From Eleusine coracana subsp. coracana (Eukaryota; Streptophyta; Magnoliopsida; Poales; Poaceae), in the NCBI GenBank assembly GCA_032690845.1, contig CM064425.1, positions 36,296,240 through 36,360,239 of the forward strand: a stretch of 64,000 nt of DNA, written 5' to 3'. Below the pieces are notes generated by a model, which searched no databases, had not been told where the DNA came from, and was given only the letters and a program-made list of their open reading frames with translations. Below, one piece after another: positions 45,779 to 56,062 of this stretch. The position numbers were made by a program, and so were the translations under genes. Position 1 is the first letter of the stretch, and each line of letters starts with the position of its first letter.

Positions 45779-46882
45779 GTGCCACCCTCCTCTTCCCCAA
45801 CGCCGGCTCCCATGACGAAGCCCGCCTCCTTCTCTCCCGAGGAGATTCACCAGCGGGTCGCCGCCCTCACTCCCGAGGAACGGCGCGAGGTCATCCGCCA
45901 GGAAGCCGAACGCATCGCGTCCGAACGCTTGGAGGCCGAGCGCGCCAAGGCCGAACGCCTTGAGGCCGATCGCCGTGCTGAGGCCGATTGCGCTGCCGTC
46001 TACGCCGCGCAGATCGCTTCTGCCACAACCACCCTTCATACTCAGGCCATGGGCATCCTCAACATCAAGTCCCTCGTCCCGGTCGTCCTCGACATTGGCT
46101 CCTCCAACTACAACCGCTGGCGTGGCCTCATCCTCAACACGCTGGAACGCTATGCTCTAGCCGACCATGTCCTCGACGACGCCGACTTCTCCAATGACAT
46201 ACCATGGCGACGCCTCGATTGCACGGTGCTGTCCTGGCTCTACGGCACTATCTCGCCGGAGTTGCACGAGGTCGTCTCCAACCATGCCGATGGACCCCCT
46301 ACTGCTCGCCTCGTCTGGCTTGGCCTCGAGCGCCAATTCCTCGGCAATCAAGAGACCCGGGCCATGACCCTTGATGCCGAGTTCCGCACTATTGTGCAGG
46401 ACGATCTCAATGTCACCGAGTATTGCCGCCGCCTGAAGACGATCGCCAACCAACTAGCCGATCTTGGTGAACCCGTCCATGATCGGACTCTCGTGCTCAA
46501 CGTCCTGCGGGGTTTGAACGAGCGCTTTGCTCACCTCATGGACCTCATTCAGCGCCAACGGCCCTTCCCCAACTACAATGATCTTCTTGCTGACCTCCAA
46601 CTCACCGAGATGAACATGAAGACCAAGCAAGCGGCCTCCCCTCAGGCCTTTGTCGCCGGCACATCTCGCTTCCCGTCCGCGGCTCCCCCGGTCCCGCCGT
46701 CGGGCTTCTCCGGCCCTCCCGTCGACTCTGCTGGCGGTAACTCCGGCAACCGGCGTCGCCAGGGCAACAGGCGCTACAACAACGGTGGCCAACAACCCTC
46801 TTCAGCCGGCACATCGTTTCGGCCTGGTGCCCCCCAGCCCACATGGCCCACCGGCTACAACCCCTTCACTGGGACATTCTAG
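45779..46882 (+). CDS. copia gag protein, intact
   Basis: 367 residues. The N-terminus is charged and helical (repeated ER/AER, residues about 24-65). A UBN2/gag-polypeptide-like core follows, with NYNRWRGLILNTLERYAL near residue 106, LWLGLERQFLGN-like text near 180 and TVLSWLYGTI near 147. The Gly/Asn/Arg-rich tail contains no CCHC. Gag would form the element's virus-like particle. Met12 (45812) is an alternative start. The frame is undamaged although pol is deleted, which suggests either youth or selection for a particle-forming protein. Confidence 0.8.
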   Translation: MPPSSSPTPAPMTKPASFSPEEIHQRVAALTPEERREVIRQEAERIASERLEAERAKAERLEADRRAEADCAAVYAAQIASATTTLHTQAMGILNIKSLVPVVLDIGSSNYNRWRGLILNTLERYALADHVLDDADFSNDIPWRRLDCTVLSWLYGTISPELHEVVSNHADGPPTARLVWLGLERQFLGNQETRAMTLDAEFRTIVQDDLNVTEYCRRLKTIANQLADLGEPVHDRTLVLNVLRGLNERFAHLMDLIQRQRPFPNYNDLLADLQLTEMNMKTKQAASPQAFVAGTSRFPSAAPPVPPSGFSGPPVDSAGGNSGNRRRQGNRRYNNGGQQPSSAGTSFRPGAPQPTWPTGYNPFTGTF

Positions 46883-47199
46883 ATGTGGGCTGGCCTCAAT
46901 CAGCAACAGGCCGCCCCTTTACATAGACCCACGGCGCCCCAGCAGGCCCACTACGCTGGCCTGCCCTATGCCGCGCCTCACCAGGCCCATCCGCCGCTGG
47001 CTCCTCTGCCGGTCCACCCGGCTCTCGCCCCCCCCCCCCGCTGGGCTTCCCCGGCTCACAGGCAGGCGCGCCTCCTCTCCAGGCCCCTCCGGGGTTCCAC
47101 GGCCCACCTGTGCTAACTGGTTGGCCCCCCACCCCGGTCGGCCTTTCGTGGGATCCGGCTATTCTGGCAGCAAATTTCAACACTATGACACTTCAACCG

Positions 47200-48110
47200 C
47201 AGCAGCAGGGCTTCATCATGGACTCAGGTGCGGAAACACATATGACATCCAACTCCGGTACGCTCTCCTCGGTCTCTCTGTCACCCGTTAGGATGGTATG
47301 TTTCACCTCTCTCAGCGACAGTTTGCACTTGAGATTCTCGATCGAGCCGGGTTGTTTGATTGTAAGCCCTGCTGCACACCAGTTGATGTCAGTGCTAAGC
47401 TCTCCGGTCAGGATGGTCCACCTGTCTCCGACCCATCACATTACCGTGGTCTTGCTGACGCTCTACAGTATCTCACCTTCACTCGCCCGGACATCGCTTA
47501 TGCAGTTCAGCAGGTGTGCCTTCATATGCATGACCCTTGAGAACCTCATTATGCGCTGATCAAGCGCATCCTGCGCTACATTCAGGGTACGTTGGACTTT
47601 GGTCTTCACCTTCGTCACACAGACTTGTCCACCATGACTGCTTACTCGGATGCGGACTGGGCCGGATGCCCTGATACTCGTCGTTCCACCTCGGGATATG
47701 GTATTTTTCTAGGCGATAGTTTGGTGTCTTGGTCATCCAAGAGGCAGCCTACCGTTTCGCGCTCCAGCGCAGAGGCTGAGTACCGTGCTATTGCTAATGC
47801 TGTTGCCATGACGACCTGGCCTCAACAGCTTCTTCTTGAGCTACATATTCCTCTACAGCGTGCTACATTGGTTTTTTGTGACAACGTCAGTGCTGTGTAT
47901 CTCTCAATGAATCCGGTGCAACATCAATGCACCAAGCACATCGAGATAGATCTTTACTTTGTCCGGGAACGCGTGGCGGCTGGTGCTGTTCATATTGTTG
48001 CATGTCCCTACTTCTTCTCAGTATGCGGATGTCTTCACCAAAGGTCTCCCATCTTCTATCCTCACTGAATTCCGGTCTAGTCTAAATGTTCTACCTTGTG
48101 GCTAGTGACG
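47200..48110 (+). pseudogene. copia pol remnant: protease start joined to RT C-terminus and RNase H
   Basis: FIMDSGAETHMTSN at about 47211 is the copia protease active site. Within about 60 bp the sequence jumps to RT C-terminal text (FHLSQRQFALEILDRAGL at 47301, YLTFTRPDIAYAVQQV) and RNase H (AYSDADWAGCPDTRRSTSGY at 47637, SSAEAEYRAIANAV). Integrase and the RT catalytic core are missing. A TGA at 47538-47540 (CGA to TGA) and a frameshift near 48003 add damage. Confidence 0.85.
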
Positions 48111-48133
48111 CTCCGACTGCGAGGGGGGGGGGG

Positions 48134-48384
48134 TGTTAGACAGATGTTAGCCTTCTATAATTAGCTAGGCTATTTTCCAATTTACTTGTAACCGTGCATG
48201 GCAAGTCTTCTGGCTGCACGATTCTGTTTTGGATAGTTCTCACGATGGCCTTGCCTTCGAGTCTATCTCAACCGAGTCCTGATTCTATAATAGGTTGTGA
48301 TATGGACTGCCAGCTCGCATATATGTATTAGTCTCCTCGTTGATCAATAGATTGAGTAATTCTCCTAATACTATTATGCTTTCA
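48134..48384 (+). repeat. 3' LTR of the deleted copia element
   Basis: 251 bp, the pair of 45445-45695. The G-rich tract at 48120-48133 directly precedes it. Confidence 0.9.
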
Positions 48385-48531
48385 GATATCTCTGAATACC
48401 AGCTGTTTGGATGACACAGAATTTGGAATTGGAAATGACCCCCCAATACCGACCGGCATTCATCCCACCCTCCCACGCTGGCACTCAATTCAGACCGGAG
48501 ACCCTCGGTTTTGGGCGGCATCGCCATTCGC

Positions 48532-48534
<3 letters not shown>

Positions 48535-48563
<29 letters not shown>
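48535..48563. repeat. (CT)n microsatellite
   Basis: About 14 CT units lie in the right arm of the 45391 DNA transposon. A C20 run follows at 48775-48794. Confidence 0.9.
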
Positions 48564-48567
<4 letters not shown>

Positions 48568-49500
48568 CCCAGTGCCCTCCTCTCTCCCCGAAGCTCCATG
48601 CCTCCATCCGGCTTGGTCACCGGCATGCCCCAACACCGGCACCCCCTCCCTGGCGGCGCTCCCTCCCCGACGCCGTACCCCAACCCTGATGCCCCCTCCC
48701 CCTTCTCTCCATCCGGCGGTTCTCTTCTTTCTCCCCTCTGACGGCGCCTTCTTCCTCCTGTCCGGTGGCACTCTCCCCCCCCCCCCCCCCCCCCTCCAGC
48801 GGCCTTCTTCTTCCTCCCCTCAGTCGAGCTCGAGCGCCCGCCCCCTAGAGTCGAGCTCGAGCGCCAGCGTCGAGGAGGAACTGGAGGTGCAGGTGTATGG
48901 CGGCCCGCATCGAGGAAGAACTGGAAACGACGAAGACGGAGTTCTTTCTCCTCCATGCCTCCCTCCGCTGGCAAGCTCCCCCATCCCCACCAGCGATGAC
49001 GGCTTCAAGCTCGGGCGGCGCCCCTCCCAGGCGGTGTGCCATCCCCGACGCTCCCTCCCACCTTAGCCATGAAGGGCGAGGCAACGACAAGATCCGAGTG
49101 CTGCAGGAGCTCCTCAACGTCGGTGAAGATGGAGTTGTGCAGCATAGCAGGTGACCAAATTTCAATTCCACTCTCTGTACATCCAAACATGAATTGAATT
49201 AGATTGCTTCCTATGATTCCAAAATGCAATGCAATAGTCATCCAAACAACAGATTTTGAATTGAGGCTAAATTCCTCCAATGTCTACTTCCAAACGGAGC
49301 CTGAAAGAAATCATGCAAACTGTGTTAGCGTGTATATAGAACAACTTGCTTACTAAGCTTTTTGTCGGATGAAGATCTAAATGTTCTTCGAGGGTTGGAT
49401 CTTTTTTGCTGGTATAAGAAGGATGGAGTTGATGAGGAACTAAGACGAGCGACGCCAAAAACAAAAAAGAAAAGAGGTCATAAAAATGCCATGGCAATGC

Positions 49501-49803
49501 TGTTATCGACAATAATCCTTGCCTGTCTAATATTACTAGTTAGTTTCCTAATTATTAGTGATTGCTTTCCTTAGTTGTTTAGCTATTTTTAGCAACAGTA
49601 GATTGTATGGCTGATTAGTTTCCATGTAAGTTCTTATATAAGCATAGGAATACAATCTCAAAGGCTGCCAATTGCAGCACCAAAACCTACGTGCTCCTCT
49701 CTTCTAGCGTGAGTTTGTGTTCACGTGTGTGTGTGTGTGTGCGTGTGTTGGCCAGAGAACTCGTCGGCAACCAGGGAGTTGTCTCTCCGACGAGGTTCTT
49801 ACA
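49501..49803 (+). repeat. probable 5' LTR of the decayed copia element
   Basis: The segment runs TGTTATCGAC to GGTTCTTACA. The start is set by the TG and the end by the primer-like sequence after it; without a second LTR the edges are not proven. Confidence 0.5.
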
Positions 49804-49836
49804 ATTGGCATGAAGAGCTAGGTACGAATCTGGGCG

Positions 49837-52800
49837 ATGGCTGGTGATGGCGATGACAAGGCCGGCGCCAAGGGCGACACCTCCGGCGAAGGCGTGGTGA
49901 TCCAGTGGGTGATTCGTGACGTGGGAGGCGGGAATAGCTACCCTGCCCTCACCAAGACCAATTACTCCGATTGGGCGCTTCTGATGAAGGTGAAGCTCAG
50001 GGCGCGGGCGCTGTGGACCATCATCAAGAAGGGTGGTGCTGATGCGCAGGAGGAGGCGATGGCGCTTGACGTCTTGTGCGGCACGGTGCCACCGGAGATG
50101 GTGCCGACGCTCGCCAAGAAGGAGATGGCGAAGGAGGCCTGGGACACGATCGCGACCATGAGGATCAGAGACGACCACGTGAAGAAGGCGACGGTGCAGC
50201 AGCTGCGCCGGAAATTTGATCTCGCCACGTTCAACGATGGCGAGACTGTCGAGGATTTTGGGCTCCGCCTGGAAGGAATGGCGGCTTATCTCACCACGCT
50301 GGGCGATGAGGTGAAGGACGCGGAGATCGTCACGAAGATGCCTCGCTGCCTGCCGTCTCGCTCAAGCAAATCGCGCTCGCGATCAAGACTCTGCTGGACA
50401 TATCGACGATGACGGTCGCCGAACTGACGGGCTGGCTCAAGGAGGCGGAGGATTCATTGGACGAGGCACCGACGTCGCTGCAGCATGAGGGCAAGCTGTA
50501 CCTCACAGAGGAGGAGTGGGACACGCGGCGGAAAAAGCGCGAGGTGGAGTACGGCGGCGGCACGAGCAGCGGCTCGGCTCGTCACGGCAGTGGAAGCGGC
50601 AGACGCGGGCGTGGCCGTGGGTGCGTTGGCAGTTCGTCGAATGGGCTGGAAAATTTGAACCGGCCCAAGGGCAACAAATGCCATCGATGCGGCAAGACGG
50701 GCCACTGGGCCCGGGACTATCGGTTGAAGCCCAAGACGAGCAGGCCCATGCGATCCAGGATGACGAGGAAACCTCACTCTGCTTCGCAAGCTGCTCCACA
50801 ATTCCTCTCTCGCCGGCGCCGTCATCAGCGATGCCACCGGGGCCGATTCAGCGCCACCGGGAGCACCGCATCGCCACGGTTATGGCGGATCTAGGCACGC
50901 GCCGCCTGAGGCCCAGATCGAGATCCGCGAAGAGAAGGTCTTCGTGCATCTCGAAGAAGAAAAGGAGCGGGAGGTGGAGACATGGGTCCTGGACTCCGGG
51001 GCAACCAACCATATGTCCGGGTCTAGGGCCGCCTTCTCGAAGCTGGATCCGGAGGTGCGCGGCACCGTGCGCTTCAGCGATGACTCAGTGGCACGGATCG
51101 AAGGGCGGGGCACTGTCGTCTTTGAGTGCAAGAACAGCGAGCTCCGGTCATTTGCTGGGGTCTACTTCATTCCTCGGCTGACAACGAACATTGTCAGCCT
51201 GGGCCAGCTCGACGAGGTCCGCTTCAGGATCGAGATCGATGCTGGCGTGATGAGGATTCGGGAGCCCGGTGGTCGACTGCTAGCCAGGGTGACACAGGAG
51301 GCGAATCGCCTGTACCTGCTCTGAATCAAGATAGCACAGCCGGTGTTCTTGGCGGTGCACGTGCGCGGCGACAAGGAGGCATGACGCTGGCACGCGCGTT
51401 TTGGCCATGTCAACATGGTGGCGCTAAGAAAGCTAGCTCGGGAGGAGCTAGTTCGGGGGCCTGCCGGAGCTCGGGCAGGTGATGGAAGTGTGCGAGGCGT
51501 GCATGGCCGGCAAGCAGAGGCAAACCTCGTTCCCGGCGCAAGCAGAGTACAGGGCGCAGCGGCGTCTCGAGCTGGTGCACGGCGATCTTTGCGGGCCGAT
51601 CACGCCGGCGACTCCGAGCGGCAACAAGTACTTCCTGCTAGTCGTCGACGACCTCACCCGATTCATGTGGGTGACCATGCTCCCGTCTAAGGATCGAGCG
51701 GCGGGGGTGATCAAGGAGATTCAGGCGCGCGCGGAAGGCGAGTCCAAGCAAAAGCTCGGAGTGCTCCGCACTGGCCGTGGCAGCGAATTCAACTCGGTGG
51801 AGTTCACGGAGTACTGCGCAGTGGATGGTGTCCACCGCTAGGGCACTGCTGCGTACAGCCCGCAGCATAACGGCGTCGTGGAGCGCCGGAACGGCACGGT
51901 GGTGGCGACGGCGAGGAGCATGGTCAAGGCGAAAGGGCTGCCGGGGTGGTTCTAGGGTGAGGCCGTGACCACCGCGGTGTACATCCTCAACCGGTGCCCG
52001 ACGAAGAGCGTGCACGGCATGACGCCATTCGAGGCGTGGCATGGGAAGAAGCCGATGGTGCACCACCTGAGAACGTTCGGCTGCATCGTCTACGTCCGGA
52101 ACACGACGCCGCACTTGAAGAAGCTGGAGGACCGCGACCGGAAGATGGTCTTCGTCGGCTACGAGCGCAGCTCCAAGGCGTACCGCGCGTACGTCCCCGT
52201 GGCGAAGCGTGTCCATGTGACGCGCGACATGGTGTTTGATGAGGGGGCCTAGTGGGACTGGGGCTCGGAGGAGACCAGCGGTGAGACAATCGACGATGGC
52301 GACGTGTTCACGGTGGAGTACTCTATCTCGACCCAAGGACCTCCAGTGATCGAGGACGTCGAGGAGGTACCAGCAGCTGCAGCCGAGGAGGGCGAGTTGA
52401 CACCGCCGGTGTCGCCTCATGCCAGCGGAGGTGTGGCTCCAGCAGGACACGACGAGGTGGAATTCACCTCACCACCAAGTGAGGCAGACGAGCTGCTGGA
52501 CGCTGACCGCGACGAGGACGCGCCGCTACGGTTCCGGCGGATCGACAACATCATCGGCCCGGCCTCACCGCTCGGCCTCGCGCCACGAGCGCTGGTCATG
52601 GAGGAGCTCAATGCCGTGAGCTGTGACGAACCTGCGTCGTTCGTGGAGGCGGAGCGCAGCCCCAGCTGGCGGAAGGCGATGGTGGAGGAAATGGAATCCA
52701 TCAAGGACAACAAGACGTGGGCGCTCACGGATCTCCCGCTAGGCCGGTGTGCGATCGACATGAAATGGGTCTTCAAGGTGAAGCGCAATGAGCATGGGGC

Positions 52801-54110
52801 AGTGTTCAAGCACAAGGCGCGCCTCGTGGTGAAGGGGTACGTGCAGCGGCACGGCATCGACTACGACGAAGTGTTCGTGCCGGTGGCGCGGCTCGACTCG
52901 GTGCGCCTGCTCATCGCCCTTGCAGCGCACGAGGCGTGGGAGGTGCACTAAATGGACATCAAATCAGTGTTCCTGAATGGCGACCTAGAAGAAGAGGTCT
53001 TCGTTGAGCAGCCGGCCGGATTCGTGGTCGCCGGCAAGGAGCACAAGGTGCTCAAGCTACGGAAGGCCCTGTACGGGCTGCATCAAGCACCGCGCGCGTG
53101 GAACGCGAAGCTGGACAACACGCTGTTGTCTTTTGGCTTCAAGAGAAGCCCGTCGGAGCACGCCATCTACCTCCGGCAGCACAACAGCGAGCAGCTGGTG
53201 ATCGGGGTCTATGTCGATGACCTTGTGATCACCGGCACGAACAGCGACGACATAGAGCGGTTCAAGGAGCAGATGGCGGCCGCGTTCAAGATGAGTGACC
53301 TCGGCCTGCTTCACTACTACCTCGGAATTGAGGTGAAGCAGGGCGCGAGGGGGATCTCGCTGAGCCAGGGCGCCTACGCCGGCAAGATCCTGGAGAAAAG
53401 TGGCATGGCAGGCTGCAATTCCAGCCATGTGCCCATGGAACCGTGCCTGAAGTTGAGCAAGCTCAGCTCAGAGCCGCTGGTCGACTCGACGATGTACAAG
53501 AGTATCGTCGGGAGCTTAAGGTACCTAGTCAATACCCGCCCTGATTTGGCATTTGCGCTTGGATATGTGAGCTGGTTCCTAGAAGATCCACGTGAGGATC
53601 GTCTCGCAGCTGTGAAGCGCATCTTGCGCTATGTGGCCGGGACCCAAGGATGGGGTCTCTGGTTCAGCAGGAGGGAGAAGGAGAAGCCTCATCTGACAGG
53701 CTTCAGTGATAGTGACTTCGCCGGGGATGTTGATGCAAGCAAGAGTACAACCGGCGTGATGTTCTTCCTCAGCGGCAGTCCGATCACCTGACAATCCATG
53801 AAGCAGAAGGTGGTGGCAAAATCCAGCTGTGAGGCAGAGTATATAGTAGCTGCAAATTCTGCTAGTCAAGCATTGTGGCTCGCTCGTGTGTTGTCTGAGA
53901 TGCAGGGAGCAGCAACAAGAGCGCCGATGCTGAGGATGGACAACAAGTCCGCCATTGCTTTGATCAAGAACCCAGTTCTCCACGGACAGAGCATGCACAT
54001 TCGAGTGAAATATCACTTCATCTGGGAGGTTGCAGAAGAAGGCTTGATTCGTGTCGAGTTCATCAGGGGAAATGACATTTCATGTACAAAGAAATACAGA
54101 TTTCACTTCA
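49837..54110 (+). pseudogene. copia gag-pol polyprotein (frameshifts, five in-frame stops in pol)
   Basis: Gag (49837-50350) has NYSDWALLMKVKL. A frameshift near 50345 leads to a zinc knuckle CHRCGKTGHWARDY at about 50680, where the last Cys is Tyr. Protease has WVLDSGATNHMSG at 50984. Integrase (51479 onward) shows the CEAC finger, VHGDLCGPI, LRTGRGSEFN and SPQHNGVVERRN. RT has MKWVFKVK (52759), KARLVVKGY, the AFLNG equivalent, and YVDDLVITG at 53211. RNase H has GFSDSDFAG at 53700. From 51479 to 54110 a single frame is kept, broken only by stops at 51839, 51953, 52250, 52949 and 53789. At least four are one transition away from the expected Gln or Trp codon, and the fifth (TAA at 52949) fits CAA to TAA. 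Confidence 0.85.
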
Positions 54111-54562
54111 TCTGGGAGATTGCAGGAAGGAAAAAGGATCAAAACAAAGTGCAGCAAGAACAAACGAAACCGAGTAGGAACAAACGAAACCGAGCAGAAA
54201 TAAACACAGGGCGAGGTGAGCGGGTCACGACGTAACCGAGTAGGACTCGATCGTCGAGGCAGTGATTGACCCGGACTCACGGTGCAGTGGGAAAATTTGG
54301 CAAGCGAGACGGGGTAAACAGATGCGGTGGAAAGCAAACTGTGGTGGTGAAAACACGCGGCACGGCGGAAGGATACGACGATGATAGGAAGAAAACGATG
54401 AAACACAGTGTACCAGGAACGATCAAAAGCGAAAGCACAAAAACTCAACAACGCAAATTATTGAACGAAAGTGCAAGGCTCAAAACCGTACTGGGGTAAA
54501 CTTTTTTTTGTTGTAGTTTTCTTTTTATGTGGACTTGGATAAAACTCACCGAGAAACACCTG

Positions 54563-54574
54563 GCTCTGATACCA
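54563..54574 (-). promoter_or_regulatory. intact initiator tRNA-Met primer-binding site
   Basis: The minus strand reads TGGTATCAGAGC, the full plant consensus, two bases after the LTR. Confidence 0.85.
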
Positions 54575-54576
54575 CT

Positions 54577-55216
54577 TGATAGGTGTAGAGTGCCCGATCT
54601 TTCGGCGAGTGGAGATAACTTCGATTTGGTGGATGTTGACCCTCACGATCCGACTATGACGGGCAAGCCGAAGCGCCAATGCAATCGCTGAACCAACTTC
54701 CGGAGGATATTAACCTTGCGGTAAACAAGATCAACCTGATCACGAGGATCAATTCTTACGCGCAATCGAAGAACGAGCAAGAATTAGAGGCGAGCAATCT
54801 GATGTATTGCACGAAGGTGGAGTTCTGAATTCACGTCGAGAGACGGATGTATAGCTAAGCAAAACTTAAAACAAAACTCAAAGATTACAAGGGGCGCAGC
54901 CCTTGACTATATAGGGGGAGGACGAGGCATCTAGGGCCGGCTGAAGTGGAGAGGCGCGCGGTGGAGAGGGAGTCGTGCGACTTGGGCCACGTGGGCCTTC
55001 GGGCGACATCATCCTGGGCCGTCATTCCTTAGCATCAAAACCATCTTCAATTCCTGGGCTCGAGCTCTAGTGATTGGGCCCTTGTACGTCGTCGTCTCGT
55101 TAGAAGATGGATCCGTAACTCGAGGAGGCGCAACGACGAGAGGTGGAGGCGTGACAGCTTGGTTTGGCGCGCCATCTTCCGTCGTCATTATTCGTATGTC
55201 GTTGATGTCCTCATCA
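54577..55216 (-). repeat. LTR of the truncated gypsy copy
   Basis: It has the same 640-bp length and ends (TGATGAGG ... CACCTATCA) as the full-length element's LTRs, with scattered substitutions. Its start abuts a copia integrase fragment at 55217, creating a hybrid frame. Confidence 0.9.
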
Positions 55217-56062
55217 GTATATGTAGTGAAGAATTCATGCATGATCCCATTCTTGTCACAATATTCCTGAACTATTGTGTTCTTGAATTCACTCCCATGA
55301 TCCCTCCTTATCTTCATAATGCTTGTCTTAAATTCAATCTATGTTCTCCTTGCAAACTTCCTGAAGATATCTCTTGCTTGAGATTTGTCTACAAGGAAGT
55401 AGGTCCTTGTATACCTCATGAAGTCATCCACAATAACAAAAAACAATATAGGTTGCCTCCTAGAATCTTATAATGAGTAGGCCCAAACAAATTCATGTGC
55501 AAGAGCTCTAGTGGGCATGATGTTGACATGAATGATTTGGTGGGGTGGGAAGATGCAACTTGCTTTTCTGCTTGACATGCACTCCATATTCTATCCTTCT
55601 CAAATGTGATGTCATTGAGTCCTTCAACTAGATTCATCTTGACTACCTTCTTGAGATACTCCATGATTATCTTCTATGACAATCTTGTATGTCACAACCA
55701 TATCTTTGTTACACGCTAATCTTCTGCATTGAAAGGTAGAATTTTCATCATCCATCCATCCATCCACCAAAAGAGATACTCCATGATTATCCCATTATGA
55801 CTCTATTTCTCTCAATTGTTTTCGTAGAAGGCATGGCTATTAAAAAAAAGGAAAACTTGCTCTCATCTTTGACCAAGATATCAAAAAAGGGAATCAAGAG
55901 AACAAATAGCCATGCTCAATATTATTTCAAAGAAAGAGAGAGTCTACACATAAAGGAGTATTCATCAACATCTACCATCCATCACCTTCCATCTGTGTAA
56001 CAGAACCGCCTTACCATAGAGATGATTATGTTCCAGGATCTTTCTCGGGTGGTGACACACGC
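55217..56062 (-). pseudogene. Sirevirus-like copia integrase fragment
   Basis: Minus-strand reading gives GAG-pre-integrase and integrase text: GLNDITFEKDRIWSACQAEK (with the CxxC of the zinc finger), STSCPLELLHMNLFGPTHYK at 55560-55500, then KIRRDHGSEFKNTIVQEYC near 55310-55250. Catalytic residues are partly visible, and DNGSEF is DHGSEF here. Frames are broken between pieces. The part at 55665-56062 is AT-rich upstream sequence with no clear domain. Confidence 0.65.

Larger units (their letters stand above)
45445..48384 (+). mobile_element. Ty1/copia element with internal pol deletion, target duplication GATAT
   Basis: Two 251-bp LTRs (45445-45695, 48134-48384) start TGTTAGACAG and end in TTTCA, and are flanked by GATAT (45440-45444, 48385-48389). 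Only a handful of substitutions separate the LTRs. A tRNA-Met-like primer site TGGTATCATGAG follows the 5' LTR, and a G-rich polypurine tract (gagggggggggggg) precedes the 3' LTR. Gag is intact, but protease is cut after its active site and fused to the C-terminal reverse transcriptase. It is a deletion derivative that would need help in trans. Confidence 0.9.
45391..49301. mobile_element. TIR DNA transposon carrying a nested copia element
   Basis: The left end (ctgcgtttgaatgtagacat) and right end read inversely (ctccgtttggaagtagacat) match over about 25 bp. Further inward both have cagctgtttggatgaca / ctgttgtttggatgact. TGA flanks both sides (45388-45390, 49302-49304). Without the copia insertion it is about 970 bp. 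The interior is CT/GC-rich with no transposase. The superfamily is unassigned; a PIF/Harbinger-like origin is possible. Confidence 0.5.
49501..54131 (+). mobile_element. decayed Ty1/copia element, 5' LTR present, 3' LTR lost
   Basis: A 5' LTR-like segment (49501-49803) and a degenerate primer site (tggcatgaagagc) precede gag and pol in the copia order protease-integrase-RT-RNase H. The element stops just after RNase H, where a minus-strand gypsy piece begins at about 54132, so the 3' LTR has been removed. A (GT)n tract lies near 49722-49748. Confidence 0.8.
54132..55216 (-). mobile_element. truncated inverted copy of the 35598 gypsy family (5' LTR and leader only)
   Basis: On the minus strand it starts with a 640-bp LTR (55216-54577), then the complete tRNA-Met primer site, then about 440 bp of leader matching 36250-36960 with an internal deletion of the A-rich tract. 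It ends abruptly within the leader against the copia remnant. No target duplication was found. Confidence 0.85.

Noticed and set aside
48285..49066. ORFs of about 220 codons on both strands
   Set aside because: They cross a copia LTR edge, a CT microsatellite and a C20 run, so they cannot be real genes.
51638..52450. 270-codon minus-strand ORF
   Set aside because: Antisense shadow of copia integrase/RT in GC-rich coding sequence.
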